A stretch of DNA of 64,000 nucleotides from Panopea generosa (lineage: Eukaryota > Mollusca > Bivalvia > Adapedonta > Hiatellidae). Under the pieces are notes generated by a model. The model made no database searches. It saw nothing but the letters and a program-made list of their open reading frames with translations, and was not told the origin of the DNA. This document shows, piece by piece, positions 1 through 12,834 of the stretch. The position numbers were made by a program, and so were the translations under genes. The first letter of the stretch is position 1. Each line of letters starts with the position of its first letter. The stretch spans positions 78,705,219 to 78,769,218 of the forward strand of contig CM055899.1 of assembly GCA_029582155.1 (NCBI GenBank), read 5' to 3'.

Positions 1-90
1 CAAATATATTCTTTCTTGAGACTTTTGATAATTATACAATCAGTAATTGTTTGTAATGGTGATCCATCACATACTGAGCATTTCAGTGTG

Positions 91-600
91 ACCAGATAAG
101 TTGTTCAAGCTATATGTGGTGTTCCAGTCATCCGTGACCAGATAAGTGGTTCAAGCTATATGTGGTGTTCCAGCCGTTTGTGTTCGGCCGGGACCAGATA
201 AGTGGTTCAAGCTATATGTGGTGTTCCAGCCGTTTGTGTTCGGCTGGGACCAGATTAGTGGTTCTAGCTATATGTGGTGTTCCAGTTGTCTGTGTTCGGC
301 CAGGACCAGATAAGTGGTTCGAGCTATATGTGGTGTTCCAGCCGTCCATGTCGGCCGGGACCAGATAAGTGGTTCAAGCTATATGTGGTGTTCCAGTTGT
401 CCGTGTTCAGCTGGGACCAGATAAGTAGTTCAAGCTATATGTGGTGTTCCAGCCGGCTGTGTTCGGCCGGGACCAGATAAGTGGTTCAAGCTATATGTGG
501 TGTTCCAGCCGTCCGTGTTCGGCCGGGACCAGATAAGTGGTTCAAGGTATATGTCGTGTTCCAGCCATACGTGTTCGAGCCAACGCAGTTCTACTGTGCC
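91..600. repeat. 56-bp minisatellite, about 9 units
   Basis: TTCAAGCTATATGTGG recurs at 104, 150, 206, 262, 318, 373, 429, 485 and 541, mostly exactly 56 bp apart (first unit shortened to 46, one of 55). The unit is more GC-rich than the flanks (TTCGGCCGGGACC). Short open frames across it are products of the repeat. Source unknown. Confidence 0.95.
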
Positions 601-2836
601 TCATTCTTTCTATACATATACAAACAATGTTTATTTTATCAGAATTTATTGATCAATATTTACTACAATGATGAAAGACAGTGATTAAATTTGCTACATG
701 TAGTTTGAATGGTTTATGAACCACTGATGAACAGTCAGCAATCAAACATGGAAATAAGATGAATTGAATATTGTCTTTAATCACTAAAGTATAAAAGTCA
801 AAATTCATCTGACCGTTCATTATTAGTCGGACCGGACTAGTTCAGCCTGTACTGTCATGTCTGACTGCTATTCCAGGGCTGTGAGTGAATCTCCACTGGC
901 CTGTCTTTGTTCTTCAGTCATGAATCTCCTACATCTTAGTATGTGGGGAAGCAGTCAGTAACATGCAGTGATAAGGTGTCTAGTACTGGTAAGCCTCCAA
1001 GAAGATCCCAAGAATGATGGTTAGACGTGCTAACTTTTGTCTAACTGAAATACTGTTTGAAAAAGATGCATAACCCCAAACAAACAAAAACAAATCAGTA
1101 ATTTGTTTTCCCCAAATGAATTGTGTTGATATGATTTTTTTTCACTAATTTAATAATATATAAAGTTTAATAAAATAAATACTTGTTGTTTCAAAAAAAA
1201 TCTATTTGTATATATGAAAAATTCTAAATCTAAAAAGCTAAGCATTCAGTTTGTTTTGCATTGTTTGAAACCATTTTGTTTGTTTGGCAGGTTGACAACG
1301 ATGAATCTCAATGAAAACTTTTCTTTTTTCTTTTATAAGCTTCTCGCCTTTTTTATGGCAACAAACATAAATTTCACGAAAAGAAATCACTCTTACCAAA
1401 CTATATCAATCCACATGTATGTCTAATGCAAAAAAGGGAAGTAACTTTTATAAAACTGTTAAATCTATATCTTCACAACATTTTATGCAATGTATATCCA
1501 ATTTAGTTTGATAATATTTAGTGTGCTTAAATGGTATATTGGTGCATTATTGTTTATATTTGACACATGTGTATTTGATATCTTGCTGGTGGGATTTTTA
1601 TTGTTCAACTTCATTATTTAATGCATTTTTATGATAATTTGGTTCATTTTAATCCCTTTTAGCAATATTTTCATATGTTTACAAATTAACGTTTCTAAAC
1701 GTTGTTTTCATGTTGTTCAGTATGCAAAACATACAATTTTTTCTGCCTACTATTCCAATTTCTCTATTAAAAATTTGGGAAAACAAGTAATTTAAAACAG
1801 TTTCACTAACTTCATAAGTCTTTAGTTTTTCTTACGAACAAAATGTTTCATTTGTGCAGTAATTTTGCAAATTTTAGAAGGAACATTTTTTAAAATCATC
1901 GATGGAACACACAGACAAGAACCGTAACTTTTGGTTGCATTTTGATAGAGTTATGGCCCTTTTCGTACTTAATTTTTACAGATGAAAGTATTTTATCAGG
2001 TCTGATTTCTATGCAACCACTGATTGGATATGAATGGAACTTCACACACAGAGGCAAGACCCATAACTCAGGGTTGCATGTTGGCAAAGTTATTGCCCTT
2101 TTGGACTTAATTTTTCATCTGTAGACACCCAGGTTAAACTTCTGCATTTAGTTGCGTTTAAGTTTTGGTGTTTGCCTGCAATCTAAATCCTTGCATAGGT
2201 GGTGAATTTTATCCCATAGACAAGCTTTGTTGTTATCTGACAACCCTTGTTAACTTGGGTCACTGGATTGTTTCGAAGTACATATCATTTCAATTTTTTT
2301 TTTAGAAATTATCATTTATTTAAATGCATGTGTACTTTTGTTGGCTATTGTATATTTTGTTACACATATATCTTTTTTACAGAAAATAAAACAAAAAAAT
2401 GTGCTTCTGCATTGGTCTGTTACTTATGCCCTTTGTCATGGATACAAACTTGTCTAGAACATTGCTGCTGAATATTTTTGAATCAGACCATCTACTGTAG
2501 AGTAACATGTATCTCACGTAAAGTGTTTGGACTCGAATGTACCACCTCAATGGTAAGAAGTAAAGTGATCTAGAGACAACACCTGAAACCATTCCACTAG
2601 TAAGGACACTATCTTTTTTTAAAAACTGGATCATCCTCTGCCAATAAGAAAATGATACCTACAAAACGTATGAAGTTATGGGCAGGGATGCACACCTGGA
2701 CATTATATGAAGTTATGGGCAGGGATGCACACCTGGACATTATATGCTCCTTCCTCCCATCTTCAATGGCAGGGGCAGAGAAAGTTTTAAGAATGCTCCA
2801 ATGTAGTGTCATGTCCATTTTCTCGTTTTTGTTGTG
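601..2836. other. AT-rich intergenic DNA with decayed repeats
   Basis: No gene seen. At 1900-2120 two similar stretches, each with a GAGTTATGGCCCTTTT-like phrase followed by CTTAATTTTT, look like a decayed dispersed repeat. A 37-bp segment (TATGAAGTTATGGGCAGGG...) is present twice in tandem at 2669-2742. Confidence 0.5.
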
Positions 2837-3044
2837 TTAACCCTTTACTCCATAGATACGCGTTTTCCTGCACCAATCACAGAAGGCCTTTGAAAACAGT
2901 GCAGGAAGAGTTCATATTGAGCAATCTGAACACTTCCTGCATTGTTTTCCACTCTGTTAGTTAATATAAACATAATTCACCCATTGCTGATATGTGGTGA
3001 ATAAATGCTTTCAATATTAAAAGTGTCCAAAGGCGTCTAGTTAA
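2837..3044. mobile_element. MITE with TTAA end (piggyBac-like), right end lost
   Basis: Starts TTAA|CCCTTTACTCCATAG, the same terminus as the fuller copy at 25780-26007. The internal body (AACAGTGCAGGAAGAG, AATGCTTTCAATATTA, GTCCAAAGGCGTCTA) is shared with both other copies. Nonautonomous; no coding capacity. Confidence 0.6.
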
Positions 3045-4079
3045 TTGTAGATGTGGGTACAAACAGTTATTGTTTTGACATGGTATGATTTGACAATACA
3101 ATTCATTTTCGGCATAAGCAGTTTTCAAAAACCAACGGGTCCTATCATACTTGTATCCTCGTGGAAAACCTGTGGGACCAGTGCAGCATGTTCAATTCAC
3201 TTAAATGTTTAGTTTGTTTGCAAAAGTTAGATAACAGAAGTGAACTTTTGAACGACATGTTCGTTTTAAATGTTTGCCAACAGCATAAACACCTGGAGAG
3301 CTGCATGCTTGTTTTACTCATGTGACTTGATGAGAAATGGAGGGACAGCCAGATGTAGTCTGATTTCTATTTACTTTTCGTTTTGCGTTTATAAATAGAG
3401 TAAACATGTTTAACCATGCTGAATGCAGTCCAGTTCCGGATATCACTTAATATTTATCACACAAAATCCCAATTCACACTGCAGACATAAAAATAACAAG
3501 GGTTCACCGGTTCCAAACCTCACCTTTAGTTATGGTATACAAAAAAACAAAAGCACGTTTTTATTGTCAAAGTACCAGTTTATATTTATAACAATTCTAT
3601 ATGATCATATGAAGATAAAATCTGTAAATACCAGTATTAAATAGAGAAATATTACATTTACCAGTTGTGTTACCAAGTCATAATAATTAAACATGTAAAT
3701 CAATGATCTCGTAAAAAACCACTTTTCTTAGAACATTCACATGACATTTTATATTGTAAAACATTTTGTATAAAATATTATAAATTAACAAGTGATTCAT
3801 GGCGTTGTGGTCCATAAACACGTTTACAAACTGAGGCAGTCGGACGTTCAATGATCATGGATATGAAAATACCGCATGGTATCGAAATCTGATTTTCATT
3901 GTGGCACAAGACACTCTTTGGAAAACAAGTGTTTCCGTTGAAACCAAGAAGCATTTATGTACACGGTAATGGCTGTTGTAAAAACCTTTTTTTCCCCTTA
4001 TTTTACGGATGTTTCAGATTAAAATGACATTACTGATCTGTTTTGATCAACTGGAAAGAATTTTTGTTTTTGAAATACT
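3045..4079. other. Intergenic, nothing recognised
   Basis: AT-rich sequence with no convincing coding frame, RNA gene or repeat that I could match elsewhere in the window. Confidence 0.5.
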
Positions 4080-4165
4080 TGTCTATAAGCAAGCAAGAAA
4101 CATCTGCACATCAGTATACTTAGTTCTGATTCTACCCAGGAAGACTTCAAGCATGATTCGTCGAA
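4080..4165 (+). repeat. SINE-E body fragment
   Basis: Carries ACTTAGTTCTGATTCTACCC-AGGAAGACTT, matching the body of the SINE-E copy at 16418-16575 and the 32-bp array at 19553-19960. The tRNA-like head is missing. Confidence 0.5.
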
Positions 4166-4234
4166 ATTATAAGAATATGTTTCATAATCTATGTAAAATA
4201 AATAAGTATTTAAAACATTTTATATAATTTGACT

Positions 4235-4390
4235 GGCTGATGCCACCCTGGTCCATGTTACTTTTTTTAATTTTGGTGGATTTTAAATACCAAACCATTT
4301 GGCTTTTATTCATTTATGATAATGAGATGCTTTTCATCCATTATAATAATTATTTTATATTTTTAAGACATTTATAGCATGAACGCTTAG
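4235..4390. repeat. Dispersed repeat R, copy 1
   Basis: Contains ATACCAAACCATTTGGCTTT, then ATGATAATGAGATGCTTTTC and ATTTTTAAGACATTTATAG. The same order of phrases occurs at 19225-19405, 35940-36130 and 36455-36620. Family unknown; noncoding. Confidence 0.5.
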
Positions 4391-4612
4391 AAATTGGAAA
4401 TACACACAGGTTACACAGGTTTGACTGTACATTTCTTGCTGCAAAACATTATCATACAATCATGTTCTTGAAAAAGATTTAAAACTTTATCAAATATATG
4501 ACACTACCAGCCTTACAGTTAAATTAAATATGGACCCAACTATAACAACTTACTAAAGAAAAATAGCATCAACACTTACCCAAAACTTTTTACTTGTTTA
4601 TTTATATATGTA

Positions 4613-4780
4613 CAGTTTAACCTGTATTGAGCAGCCAGAGCAAAAGTGGCCTTTTAAGAAAGGTTGTTGCTTTTATATAGGTTGATATGCTCTGAAAGCA
4701 AAGAAATGGGAATTAGCAAAAGTTGCTGTTTAATACAAGTGGCTGCTTAAAAGAGGTGACTGCTTAGGTAGGTTTGACTG
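4613..4780. mobile_element. CAGTC-type MITE (Tc1/mariner-like), 168 bp
   Basis: Starts CAGTTTAACCTGTATTGAGC and ends TAGGTTTGACTG, flanked by TA on both sides. Inner GGCTGCTTAA and AGGTGACTGCTTA blocks are shared with the copies at 7486, 17093, 18231 and 21316. Nonautonomous. Confidence 0.7.
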
Positions 4781-4854
4781 TATTTTAATACTTTTATACC
4801 TTTACAGTGCAGTAATCATTTATTTTTGCATACCGGATAAGGACATCTGAATTT

Positions 4855-5205
4855 TTACCGGGGTTAGATATTTCTATCTCACCCTAATGCCGAGATAAAT
4901 TCTCGCGCGCCGTGACGTTGAAACCATCTAGATGACGTAACGTATAAAATATATGATGTAAATTACATAATAAAATGTCTTAAAAGTTATCGTAATATTT
5001 ATCATGATAAATTAAGTTAAAATAAATATTCAACATGTTCGGTATGCAAGAACGATAATCATTCATGGCTTTTCCGGTTTGGAAAGAAAATTCCGTCTCT
5101 TGGGATAACTGTTTTCACGTGAACTCGGCAGAGCCTCGTTCCCGCCAAAATCAGTTATTCCTCGGGATGGAATTTTCTATCCGAACCTCAAACCCATGTA
5201 AGATT
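4855..5205. mobile_element. Possible foldback or MITE-like element
   Basis: GGTTAGATATTTCTATCTCA near the left resembles the reverse complement of GGAATTTTCTATCCGAACC near the right. The interior holds unusually GC-rich islands (CTCGCGCGCCGTGACGTTG; CACGTGAACTCGGCAGAG) for this neighbourhood. Ends are not exact and no target duplication was confirmed. Confidence 0.35.
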
Positions 5206-5340
5206 CTTATATTCTCGCAGCAGATGCTAGTCAATTTTTTAAAAAAAACAAACAAACTTATTGAATTAGTTTTATCTAACTGATATGATATGTATATGGA
5301 AATAATATATTGATCTAAATGACTAAGTAAATATATCTGG

Positions 5341-5545
5341 ATCCTATTTCACCAACATAGACTTAAACACTTAAAACACTTAAATCTAAGAAAGCATCCA
5401 GGTGATCATGATTTTAGATTGGTTCCAGTAAAACTGCAAATGGTTTCATTGATATTTTGTACAGAATAGATAAATAACCAGTCAAAGCTTAGTCACGATT
5501 TAAGAACTTCAGTAACGTAATGGTGAAATAGTGGCCTGATGTTAA
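5341..5545. repeat. Dispersed repeat Q, copy 1
   Basis: ACCAACATAG, ATCTAAG, GATTTTAGATTGGTTCCAGT, ATGGTTTCATTGAT and ATAACCAGTCAAA occur in the same order at 7464-7850, where a MITE interrupts the copy. Noncoding; family unknown. Confidence 0.55.
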
Positions 5546-5959
5546 ATGCGCAACAATCGATAAAAACAAATGTTCAAATGCACTGCCAGATAGAGATAAA
5601 ACAAATTTTAAACAATTCTACAGATTTAAATGTCTCATATACGTCTTTGTCACGGAAATCAGATATTCATAAGATTAGACATCTGCATACAAGATAAAAA
5701 AAGCTATTAATTAAAGGAACAGAGAAACTGACATAGTCACAATAAAAAAAAGCAACAACTACATCCATGGCAACTGAACAATAGCACAGTAAATAGGTCT
5801 TATACCGTCAAGTCAAAAATGAGCTAGGATACATGTTTTATTATAAACAAATATATAGATACATACTGAGCACATGTAAATGTATTCGATACATTGCTGT
5901 AGTTGGGTAAGAGTCTCTCAACATTTGTTTTTTGCGATTCATTAATTAATAACATTAAT

Positions 5960-6613
5960 TAATAACAAGAAATGAGTCCATAGGACATGGATGCCCCCAT
6001 TTTATGCTTATGCTTTGAACTTGGCGATCAGTTTTGAGTCCTTGGCACTTTATTAAATCCATGAACATGCAAAGCAGTCAATGTTTGCCCCTGACAAATA
6101 AGAAGCATTATACATGATGTTTGTTAATGGATTTCCCAGTTTTGATAGTCTGAATGTATCTTTACACTGGACATTGGAGTATTGCAAGCAATCCATAAGT
6201 CCCCTACTGGTTTCCAGGTTGTATCTGTAATTTTACCTATTTTGTAATCACAATTTTTGGCCAACTGAAAAAATAGAATGGCCTGTATTATCTCTAGGAA
6301 GCTTTTCATTTTTCTGGTTAAAATAATTTCATGTTTTGGAGTTTCAAAATTTGTGAAAATACAATTTTTGAAAATTTACTACATGTTAATCTTTTATGTC
6401 TATGACAAATTTCAAAATATTGATATCTGAACTTTATTAACTTTAAAGAAAAGACAGCCATTTTTTCTGGTCGAACATGAATAGTTGCATTTTCATTTAT
6501 CACTGAGCCAAATTTTCAATGCAACACTTAAGAATATAAATGATCATTATTTTTTCTCCTCCAATAATACATAGAATTCGCTTTTTATAATAACAAAAGT
6601 TTCAATTCATGCA

Positions 6614-6650
<37 letters not shown>

Positions 6651-7115
6651 TATCATTATTTACTTAAATGATATAACAGCTTATTCAAAATAATTTTATA
6701 CTACAAATGTATCCATAGGAACAGATGCCCCCATTATATCACTTTCTCTGAAAATTAAGTAAATACAAGGGCCATAACCCCTGTGAAACTAGACACAAAT
6801 GTTGAAATAAGTCTGTATTTTATAACAATTAAACTACACACCAATTATCAAATAAACACATACACGTTTAGAAGTTATTGATTAGAAACCATTATTTTAC
6901 CGAAAATTAAATCAAAATGGGGCCCAACTCCTGTAAAATTTGACAGACACTGATGAATTCATGTATCAAACTTGGCCTGTATTTTATAATTATACAGCAA
7001 CTCGCAAAATATTTAATATAAAATACTTTTCTGAAGTTATTCATCAAAAACAATTTTTTTACCTCTGATGCAGGCACAGACGGACGGACAACAGGTGTAA
7101 CACTTAGCGCCCCAT
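5960..7115. repeat. Decayed dispersed repeat with two related halves
   Basis: Two stretches begin alike (GAGTCCATAGGACATGGATG at 5972; GTATCCATAGGAACAGATG at 6711), both followed by CCCCCATT. The block ends with GGCACAGACGGACGGACAAC. Such phrases are common in bivalve interspersed repeats (general knowledge). A (TA)n run of about 26 bp lies at 6620-6646. No coding frame of note. Confidence 0.4.
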
Positions 7116-7463
7116 CACCATTCTATGTGTTTTTATGTACATGATTAATACATTTAACAATACATACATATTTGTAACACATGTACAATTTATACGAATA
7201 AATAATATAAAAAAAAATTCAGATACAAAAAAATTTGATTTATATATACTCGTATTTTCTAATTCAGTATCTGGATAACAATTTCTATAAACCATATTTA
7301 ATGGCCCGTACCAGTAAACATTCAACTAATCTCATGATAACTGCCATTTACTCATATGGCCATAATTAAAAAAATCTAAACATAAACCTTTTTACCATCT
7401 TTAAAACACAGGTAGTAAAATCAATATAAAGACAAGTATATTGTATTTATTGCCTAGGCATCT

Positions 7464-7850
7464 GTTTTACCAACATATCTAAGTACAGTCAGACCTGTCT
7501 TAAGCAGCCAGTCAATAAAAAGGGCAAATTAACCCCTTAAGACAGGTGGCTGCTTATTACAGGTGCATTTAAACCAAAATCATAAAAATCACAAATAGAA
7601 AATATGACTGTTTAAGTTGCTTAAAATAAGTGACCACTAACACTGGGTTTACTGTACATATTTAAAAACTTATATCTAAGACAAATAGCCAGGAGATCCT
7701 GATTTTAGACTGGTTCCAGTTGCATATGGTTTCATTAATGTTGATTATACAAAAGAAAAATAACCAGTCAAAACTGAGTTAATTTTTTCAGTATTTAAGT
7801 AAAACTTAAAAAAGAAATGGTAGTGAAACAGAAGCCTAATCACGGAAATT
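7464..7850. repeat. Dispersed repeat Q, copy 2, interrupted by a MITE
   Basis: Left part (ACCAACATATCTAAG) and right part (TTATATCTAAGACAAATAGC, GATTTTAGACTGGTTCCAG) correspond to continuous sequence at 5341-5545. They are split by the TA-flanked MITE at 7486-7654, so the MITE came later. Confidence 0.55.
7486..7654. mobile_element. CAGTC-type MITE, 169 bp
   Basis: CAGTCAGACCTGTCTTAAGC at the left, GGGTTTACTG at the right, TA on each side. Inserted in repeat Q. Confidence 0.75.
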
Positions 7851-8404
7851 AATCCTGATGTCTGGCGCCGAAGTTATACATTAACCTTCAACTCACTAAA
7901 TATCCTTAATCAACTCTTACTTCCCTTTTTTTTTACCTTTCCATTGTAATATAGGATGGGTTTTAATGTAAATTCACCGAGAGCAAAACCATGTTAATCC
8001 TGGCTTAAGTGCGAGTTACTCTACATCTTTTGTAAATGGTATAATAAGAAAAGTTAGCTAATTAGAGTTTAGACTGAATGTACACAAACTATATTATATG
8101 CTTTTAATATAAATTATTAAATGAAATACTCTCTCTATACAATGTGTGTAGATTGCAGCAAAGTTATTATTTCATCTTTAAATAATTCTTATATCAACAT
8201 TACACTGAAATATTGTGTTATCTTGAAGAAAAAATTAGTACTCCACAAACAGTAAGCCTATTTCTTATGCTGTTACGAGCATAACATGTTTTTAACATAG
8301 TATAAAAAGTGGTGAGTCTTTTACAATATACCTAGGATTTCATAATTCTTGGCATTCATAATACATGTATAAGAAATGAACACAAAACCTTGATACCTGT
8401 AAAA
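7851..8404. other. Intergenic, nothing recognised
   Basis: AT-rich; no gene, RNA or clear repeat seen. Confidence 0.5.
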
Positions 8405-8625
8405 CTGCACTGTAGAACTTCAAAGTTTCAGCAAATTTGATATTGACACTTGTAGAACTGCAATGTCCCAACAAATTCAATGTAGAACTGCAGAGTTTCA
8501 GCAAATTTGACAAACTGCAGTATTGCAGCTAATTTTATATCGAGACATGCAGAACTGCAGAGTTTCAGAAAATTTAAAATTGACACCTGCAGAACTGCAG
8601 TGTTGCAGCAAATTCTATATACAAC
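8405..8625. repeat. Degenerate tandem repeat with AGAACTGCAG motif
   Basis: AGAACTGCA(G/A) followed by (A/T)GTTTCAGCAAATT or close variants recurs six or so times at uneven spacing. The frames open across it on both strands are repeat products. Confidence 0.7.
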
Positions 8626-9194
8626 ACAAGTAATTAATTTGTCACCTTTTTCGATATGCAGTGACTGTATTCTTGCCATCACCCATTTTGGATAAAATCT
8701 TAACTAACATTAAAGGGACATCCTTATAATGTTGTTATAATATTCTTGAAATGATAAAATCCAAGTAAGGTGTGGGCATTTATAAAATTTTATATTTTAA
8801 GAAAGTTTATTTTAATTATCTTTAAAACAATTAATAGTTTTGTTATATATAAATATATTACAAGTACAAATGTGTTAAACAAAGCACTGTGAAATCACAA
8901 ACTTTATTTGGGATTAGTTTTTGTTGTTTTTGGTTCAAGGACATTATTATTCATGGGAAGGAATTTAATTAGTTATGCAGTTCCAATTAATTGCCAAATT
9001 GTTCCTTAAAGCAACAGGTATGATCATTGGTGAAAAAAAAATAATAAAAAGGTCTAGCCTCTTTAAAAACCTGTATAAGGAGACTATTTCAATCACAAAA
9101 GATACAATAATGATAAATGTACTTTAGAATAACAGATTGAGATTATTTGTTGTTGTTTTTGTTGTACTGCGTTTACCATAATTTAAACAATTTT
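8626..9194. other. Intergenic, possible MITE-G end
   Basis: TTAAAGGGACATCC...AATGTTGTTATAAT at 8710-8745 resembles the left end of MITE-G (54717). No matching right end was found. Otherwise nothing recognised. Confidence 0.35.
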
Positions 9195-9430
9195 TCAGTA
9201 AAAACGCGATGGTGTCTACTCGAGTCTAAGCCGCAGACACACGGCATGATAGCCTACCCAGTCACATTACTCTGACACCAGGCTAACTAGACCTATTTTC
9301 TAAATGCTGAGCACCAAGCGAGGAAGCTCTAGTACCATTTTTCAATTATTTGGTATGACCTGGCCAGGAATTGAACCCACAATCTTCCACGTGCAAGGCA
9401 GACACTCTACCACTAGACCATCCCCATGGT
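9195..9430 (-). mobile_element. SINE-C copy (tRNA-derived)
   Basis: On the minus strand it has a tRNA-like head with GGTCTAGTGGTAGAGTGTCT and a B-box-like GGGTTCAATTCC, then a body. The body reads on the plus strand as CCGCAGACACACGGCATGAT, TTCTAAATGCTGAGCACCAA and GCGAGGAAGCTCTAGTACCA. It matches the copy at 25213-25524. Its TCTAAATGCTGAG segment is the unit of the 45-bp satellite at 46-53 kb. Confidence 0.75.
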
Positions 9431-10424
9431 CTTTGTGAGCTAACATGTTGCTAACAGATGATTATGGTAGGTATCCAGTTATTGAAATAATGACTTTGAT
9501 AACAACCATAATGGTCGCTCGGTGACTGGACAGAATATTGTCTAAATTTGATATACCAGTCATATGCCAAATTGACAGCTGACCACCGGAAGTTTGGGAA
9601 GTTTGCCAGCTGTATGGGTTTCAAACACAGAAAGACAACCTCACACCCACTTCTTAACACCCTGAAAGAAACTCAGTTTATGAGAGATTTATGAGAATAA
9701 TTTAAAAACTTAGAAAAATGCAAATATTCATAAACAAAGCACTTGACAAGAATTTATTCAATTTGTTTTTTAGATACCCACTTGAAAGAGAAGTGAAAAA
9801 ATATGTAAATAATTATAACTGTATATTATCATGTGTATATTATTTAATTAAACAGAAATAAGATTAAAAACAGTAATTCTATTTTACCTATAAATAATAA
9901 TTGCAGTAAATTAGATAATTGATTTTATTTTTATTCATCAATAGTAACAAAATGCACACATTGAATAGAAAACATCAGATAACCAACAGCTTATGAAACA
10001 TTGGCCTATATTCTGGGTACAAGTAAATTCTATACAGTAATTGATGTAACTGAATCCTGCTTGCAACCAAAGCCAAGAAGATTTGATTTCAGGGTCGAGG
10101 CTCCCCTTGAAATGAACAAAAAGTAATTCTCTGCAAAAATCAATGATTTCACGTACTAGTACCGGTACACTAACAGAAAATGTAAAATAAAATTGATTTC
10201 TTTTGAAATCAAGCCATGCATAAAATATTACAGCAAAGTGGTTACAGCTGTGATTTTTAATAGGCTGAAGTTATATACATTATTTCCGAAAGAACATTAA
10301 ACAATTAATATTCTGCAGTTACTGGGATATATATTTTTGATTAATCTTTCATCCTTGTCAACCAAATCTTGAAACAGGATCTTAAACTGCCCAGTCATGT
10401 TGGACCTTTGATTTTTTTCAACAG
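9431..10424. other. Intergenic, nothing recognised
   Basis: AT-rich DNA with only short, nonhomologous open frames. Confidence 0.5.
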
Positions 10425-10610
10425 GGTCTCGTACCATTTTATAAACATTAAAGGTTATATGACGACCAGTTTTATTGGACTATTCTTCGACAAGTAAAAT
10501 GTAAACTTTCTCACAAAGTTTTTTGACCGAGCTGGGCCTTAGTGTTAAGTGGTCTTGAGAAGGTGCCTCGGCCCATTTGGTCAAAGTGGACACCAGGAAC
10601 CCTTTATACA
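10425..10610 (-). mobile_element. Old SINE-A copy
   Basis: Degenerate match to SINE-A: ACCAGTTTTATTGGAC, ACTTTCTCACAAAGTTTTTT, GACCGAGCTGGGCC and TCTTGAGAAGGTGCCTCGG, in family order. The B box is eroded. Confidence 0.5.
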
Positions 10611-10649
10611 CTTTAAATCGTAAGATACACAACTAGGCAAACATTCTGA

Positions 10650-12521
10650 AGTCTTGTTTAAATGAACTTTTACCTCTGATCACTAACATCATAAATGCAT
10701 CAATCAGTTCTTGCTACGTGCCCAAGGCATTAAAGAGTGCTATCATATGACCGCTTTTGAAGAAACCTGGTCTAGATGCTGATGTACTAAAGAACTACAG
10801 ACCTGTGTCAAATCTTCCGTTTTTGTCAAAGATTTTAGAGAAGGTGGTAAATGCATGATCAGAGAACCATCTCTCAGAAAACAGCCTGCACGAGCCTCAT
10901 CAATCAGCTTATAGAAAATCCCATTCCACTGAAACGGCTCTACTTAAAGTTCAAAATGATATCCTTCAATCTCTTGACCGTAACTGTGTCACAGTATTTG
11001 TATTACTTGACCTATCAGCTGCGTTTGACACTATTGATCACCATACACTGTTAAGCCATCTAGAAAATCATTATGGAATTTCTGTTAATGTGATTTCATG
11101 GATTTCCTCATATCTGAGTGAACGTTTCCAGATTGTGCATAAATGGTGAACCATCAGAGCCTGTACTTATGAAATACAGTGTTCCTCAGGGATCTGTTTT
11201 AGGTCCAAAATATTTCACAATGTACACAAAACCAGTAGGTTCAATTTGTCGAAGTTATGGACTATTACATCATTTCTACACTGACGATTCTCAACTTTAT
11301 ATTTCATTTAAACCTATAGACAGTTTTCAAAATTGAAGCTCTACATCACATTGAATGTTGTTTAGCTGAAAGTGTCTCTTGGATGAACAGAAATATGCTT
11401 AAACTTAACACAGACAAGACTGAAGTAATGTTCTCATCAAAACAGAATTCCAAATATATTGAAAATGTATCAGTGAAAGTTGGTGAATCTTTGATTAAGT
11501 CAACAGATTCTGCTAGAAGTCTTGGTGCCATATTTACTCCACATATGGATATGGAAGAGCAAGTTAACTATGTATGTAGATCTGCGTATATTCAACTACG
11601 CAGTATTGGCTGTATAAGAAGATATTTTACAAATGATGCCACAATAACTCAACTTAATTCATTAGTTACCTCAAGATTGGACTATTGTAATGGGCTTCTT
11701 GTCGGCATTTCAAGTTCCACTTTAAATAAACTGCAGTGTGTACAAAATACTGCTGCTCGTATTATCTCAAGAACTTCACGCCACAGCCATATAACTCCAG
11801 TGCTAAAAGAACTCCATTGGTTACCTGTGTTTTTATACATACCTACAAGGGGTTACATGGTCAGTCACCACCATATATACATTAAATGTTGAAGGTTTAT
11901 AGACCAGCTAGGGACCTATGCTCTAGTAACTCGCTGACATTAGTGGTACCAAGGAATAGAACTGTTCTATTTGGAAACAGGAGTTTCGAGCATTCTGCTC
12001 CTTGCTTATGGAACACATTGCCTCGCAATATCCAGGGTGCACAATCTTTAAATGTATTTAAGAAACTGTTAAAAACATACTTCTTTATGAAACACTATGT
12101 ACACTGAAAAGTAACAGTGGTATATGACACTGTTCTAGAAACACTGACATTTGATGATACTTGAAACTAGCCAACTCTCAACTTCCTGATTTTTTTTTAT
12201 CAGTTTTTATGATGCTTTTTTATTTTTATGATTTCTTTGTGGTGCCAAATACTTGTTTTATTTGCTTTGTATATTGATTTTAATCTCCATGTTTACTGTA
12301 TATTATCTTAGTCTATATGTAGACGTCATGTCTTTTTTATTCAGTTTGATGTGACTGGGATTTCTGTGCTGATGTATGTTTTATGATCTTACCTTTTAAG
12401 CTGAGTCTTTAAATTGTTATGCAATACTATGTAAGCAAATTTAACTTTATGTACAGCACTTTTTTTTTATTTCTGATATGATAAGAGTGCTATATAAGTG
12501 TGGTATAATAATAATAATAAC
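10650..12521 (+). mobile_element. Broken LINE, CR1/L2-like reverse transcriptase, 5' truncated
   Basis: Reverse transcriptase pieces in several frames. Fingers: NYRPVSNLPFLSKILEKVV (about 10790). Then HQSAYRKSHSTETALLKV, palm A VLLDLSAAFDTIDHHTLL (about 11005-11060), SVPQGSVLGP (about 11180), and a catalytic box FYTDDSQLY in place of the usual YADD. A longest single frame of 169 codons (11383-11892) holds the thumb-like part, and the C-terminus reads APCLWNTLPRNIQGAQSL. At least three frame changes or stops separate them, and the endonuclease half is absent, so it is dead. It ends in a short (ATA)n tail at about 12508-12521, as CR1/L2-type LINEs often do. Clade by eye only. Confidence 0.9.
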
Positions 12522-12834
12522 ATAGTCCTTATATGTTAAACACAATTCAAGTAGAAATTGCTGGGGAAAAAATATCAAATTTCATATATTTTGACAAATT
12601 TCTTTTTTTTGCATTGAACTTGCTTCCACATCAAAATCATCTTTTGTCATCATTCACATCTGTAAAAAAACATTCTATAAAAATTCAAAGATAAAATATT
12701 TTTAAAAAGCAATTAATAAGTATGCACCTTTTATATTAAATATACACATCTTATATACTCTTATCTTTACTCCTTAACTTGTGCTATTAAATCAAAACTA
12801 GCTTTGACCTAAAGGGGCACATGGTAATGTTGAA

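Noticed and set aside
10650-12521. Host gene encoding a reverse transcriptase
   Set aside because: Frame breaks, missing endonuclease and an (ATA)n tail show a dead LINE copy.
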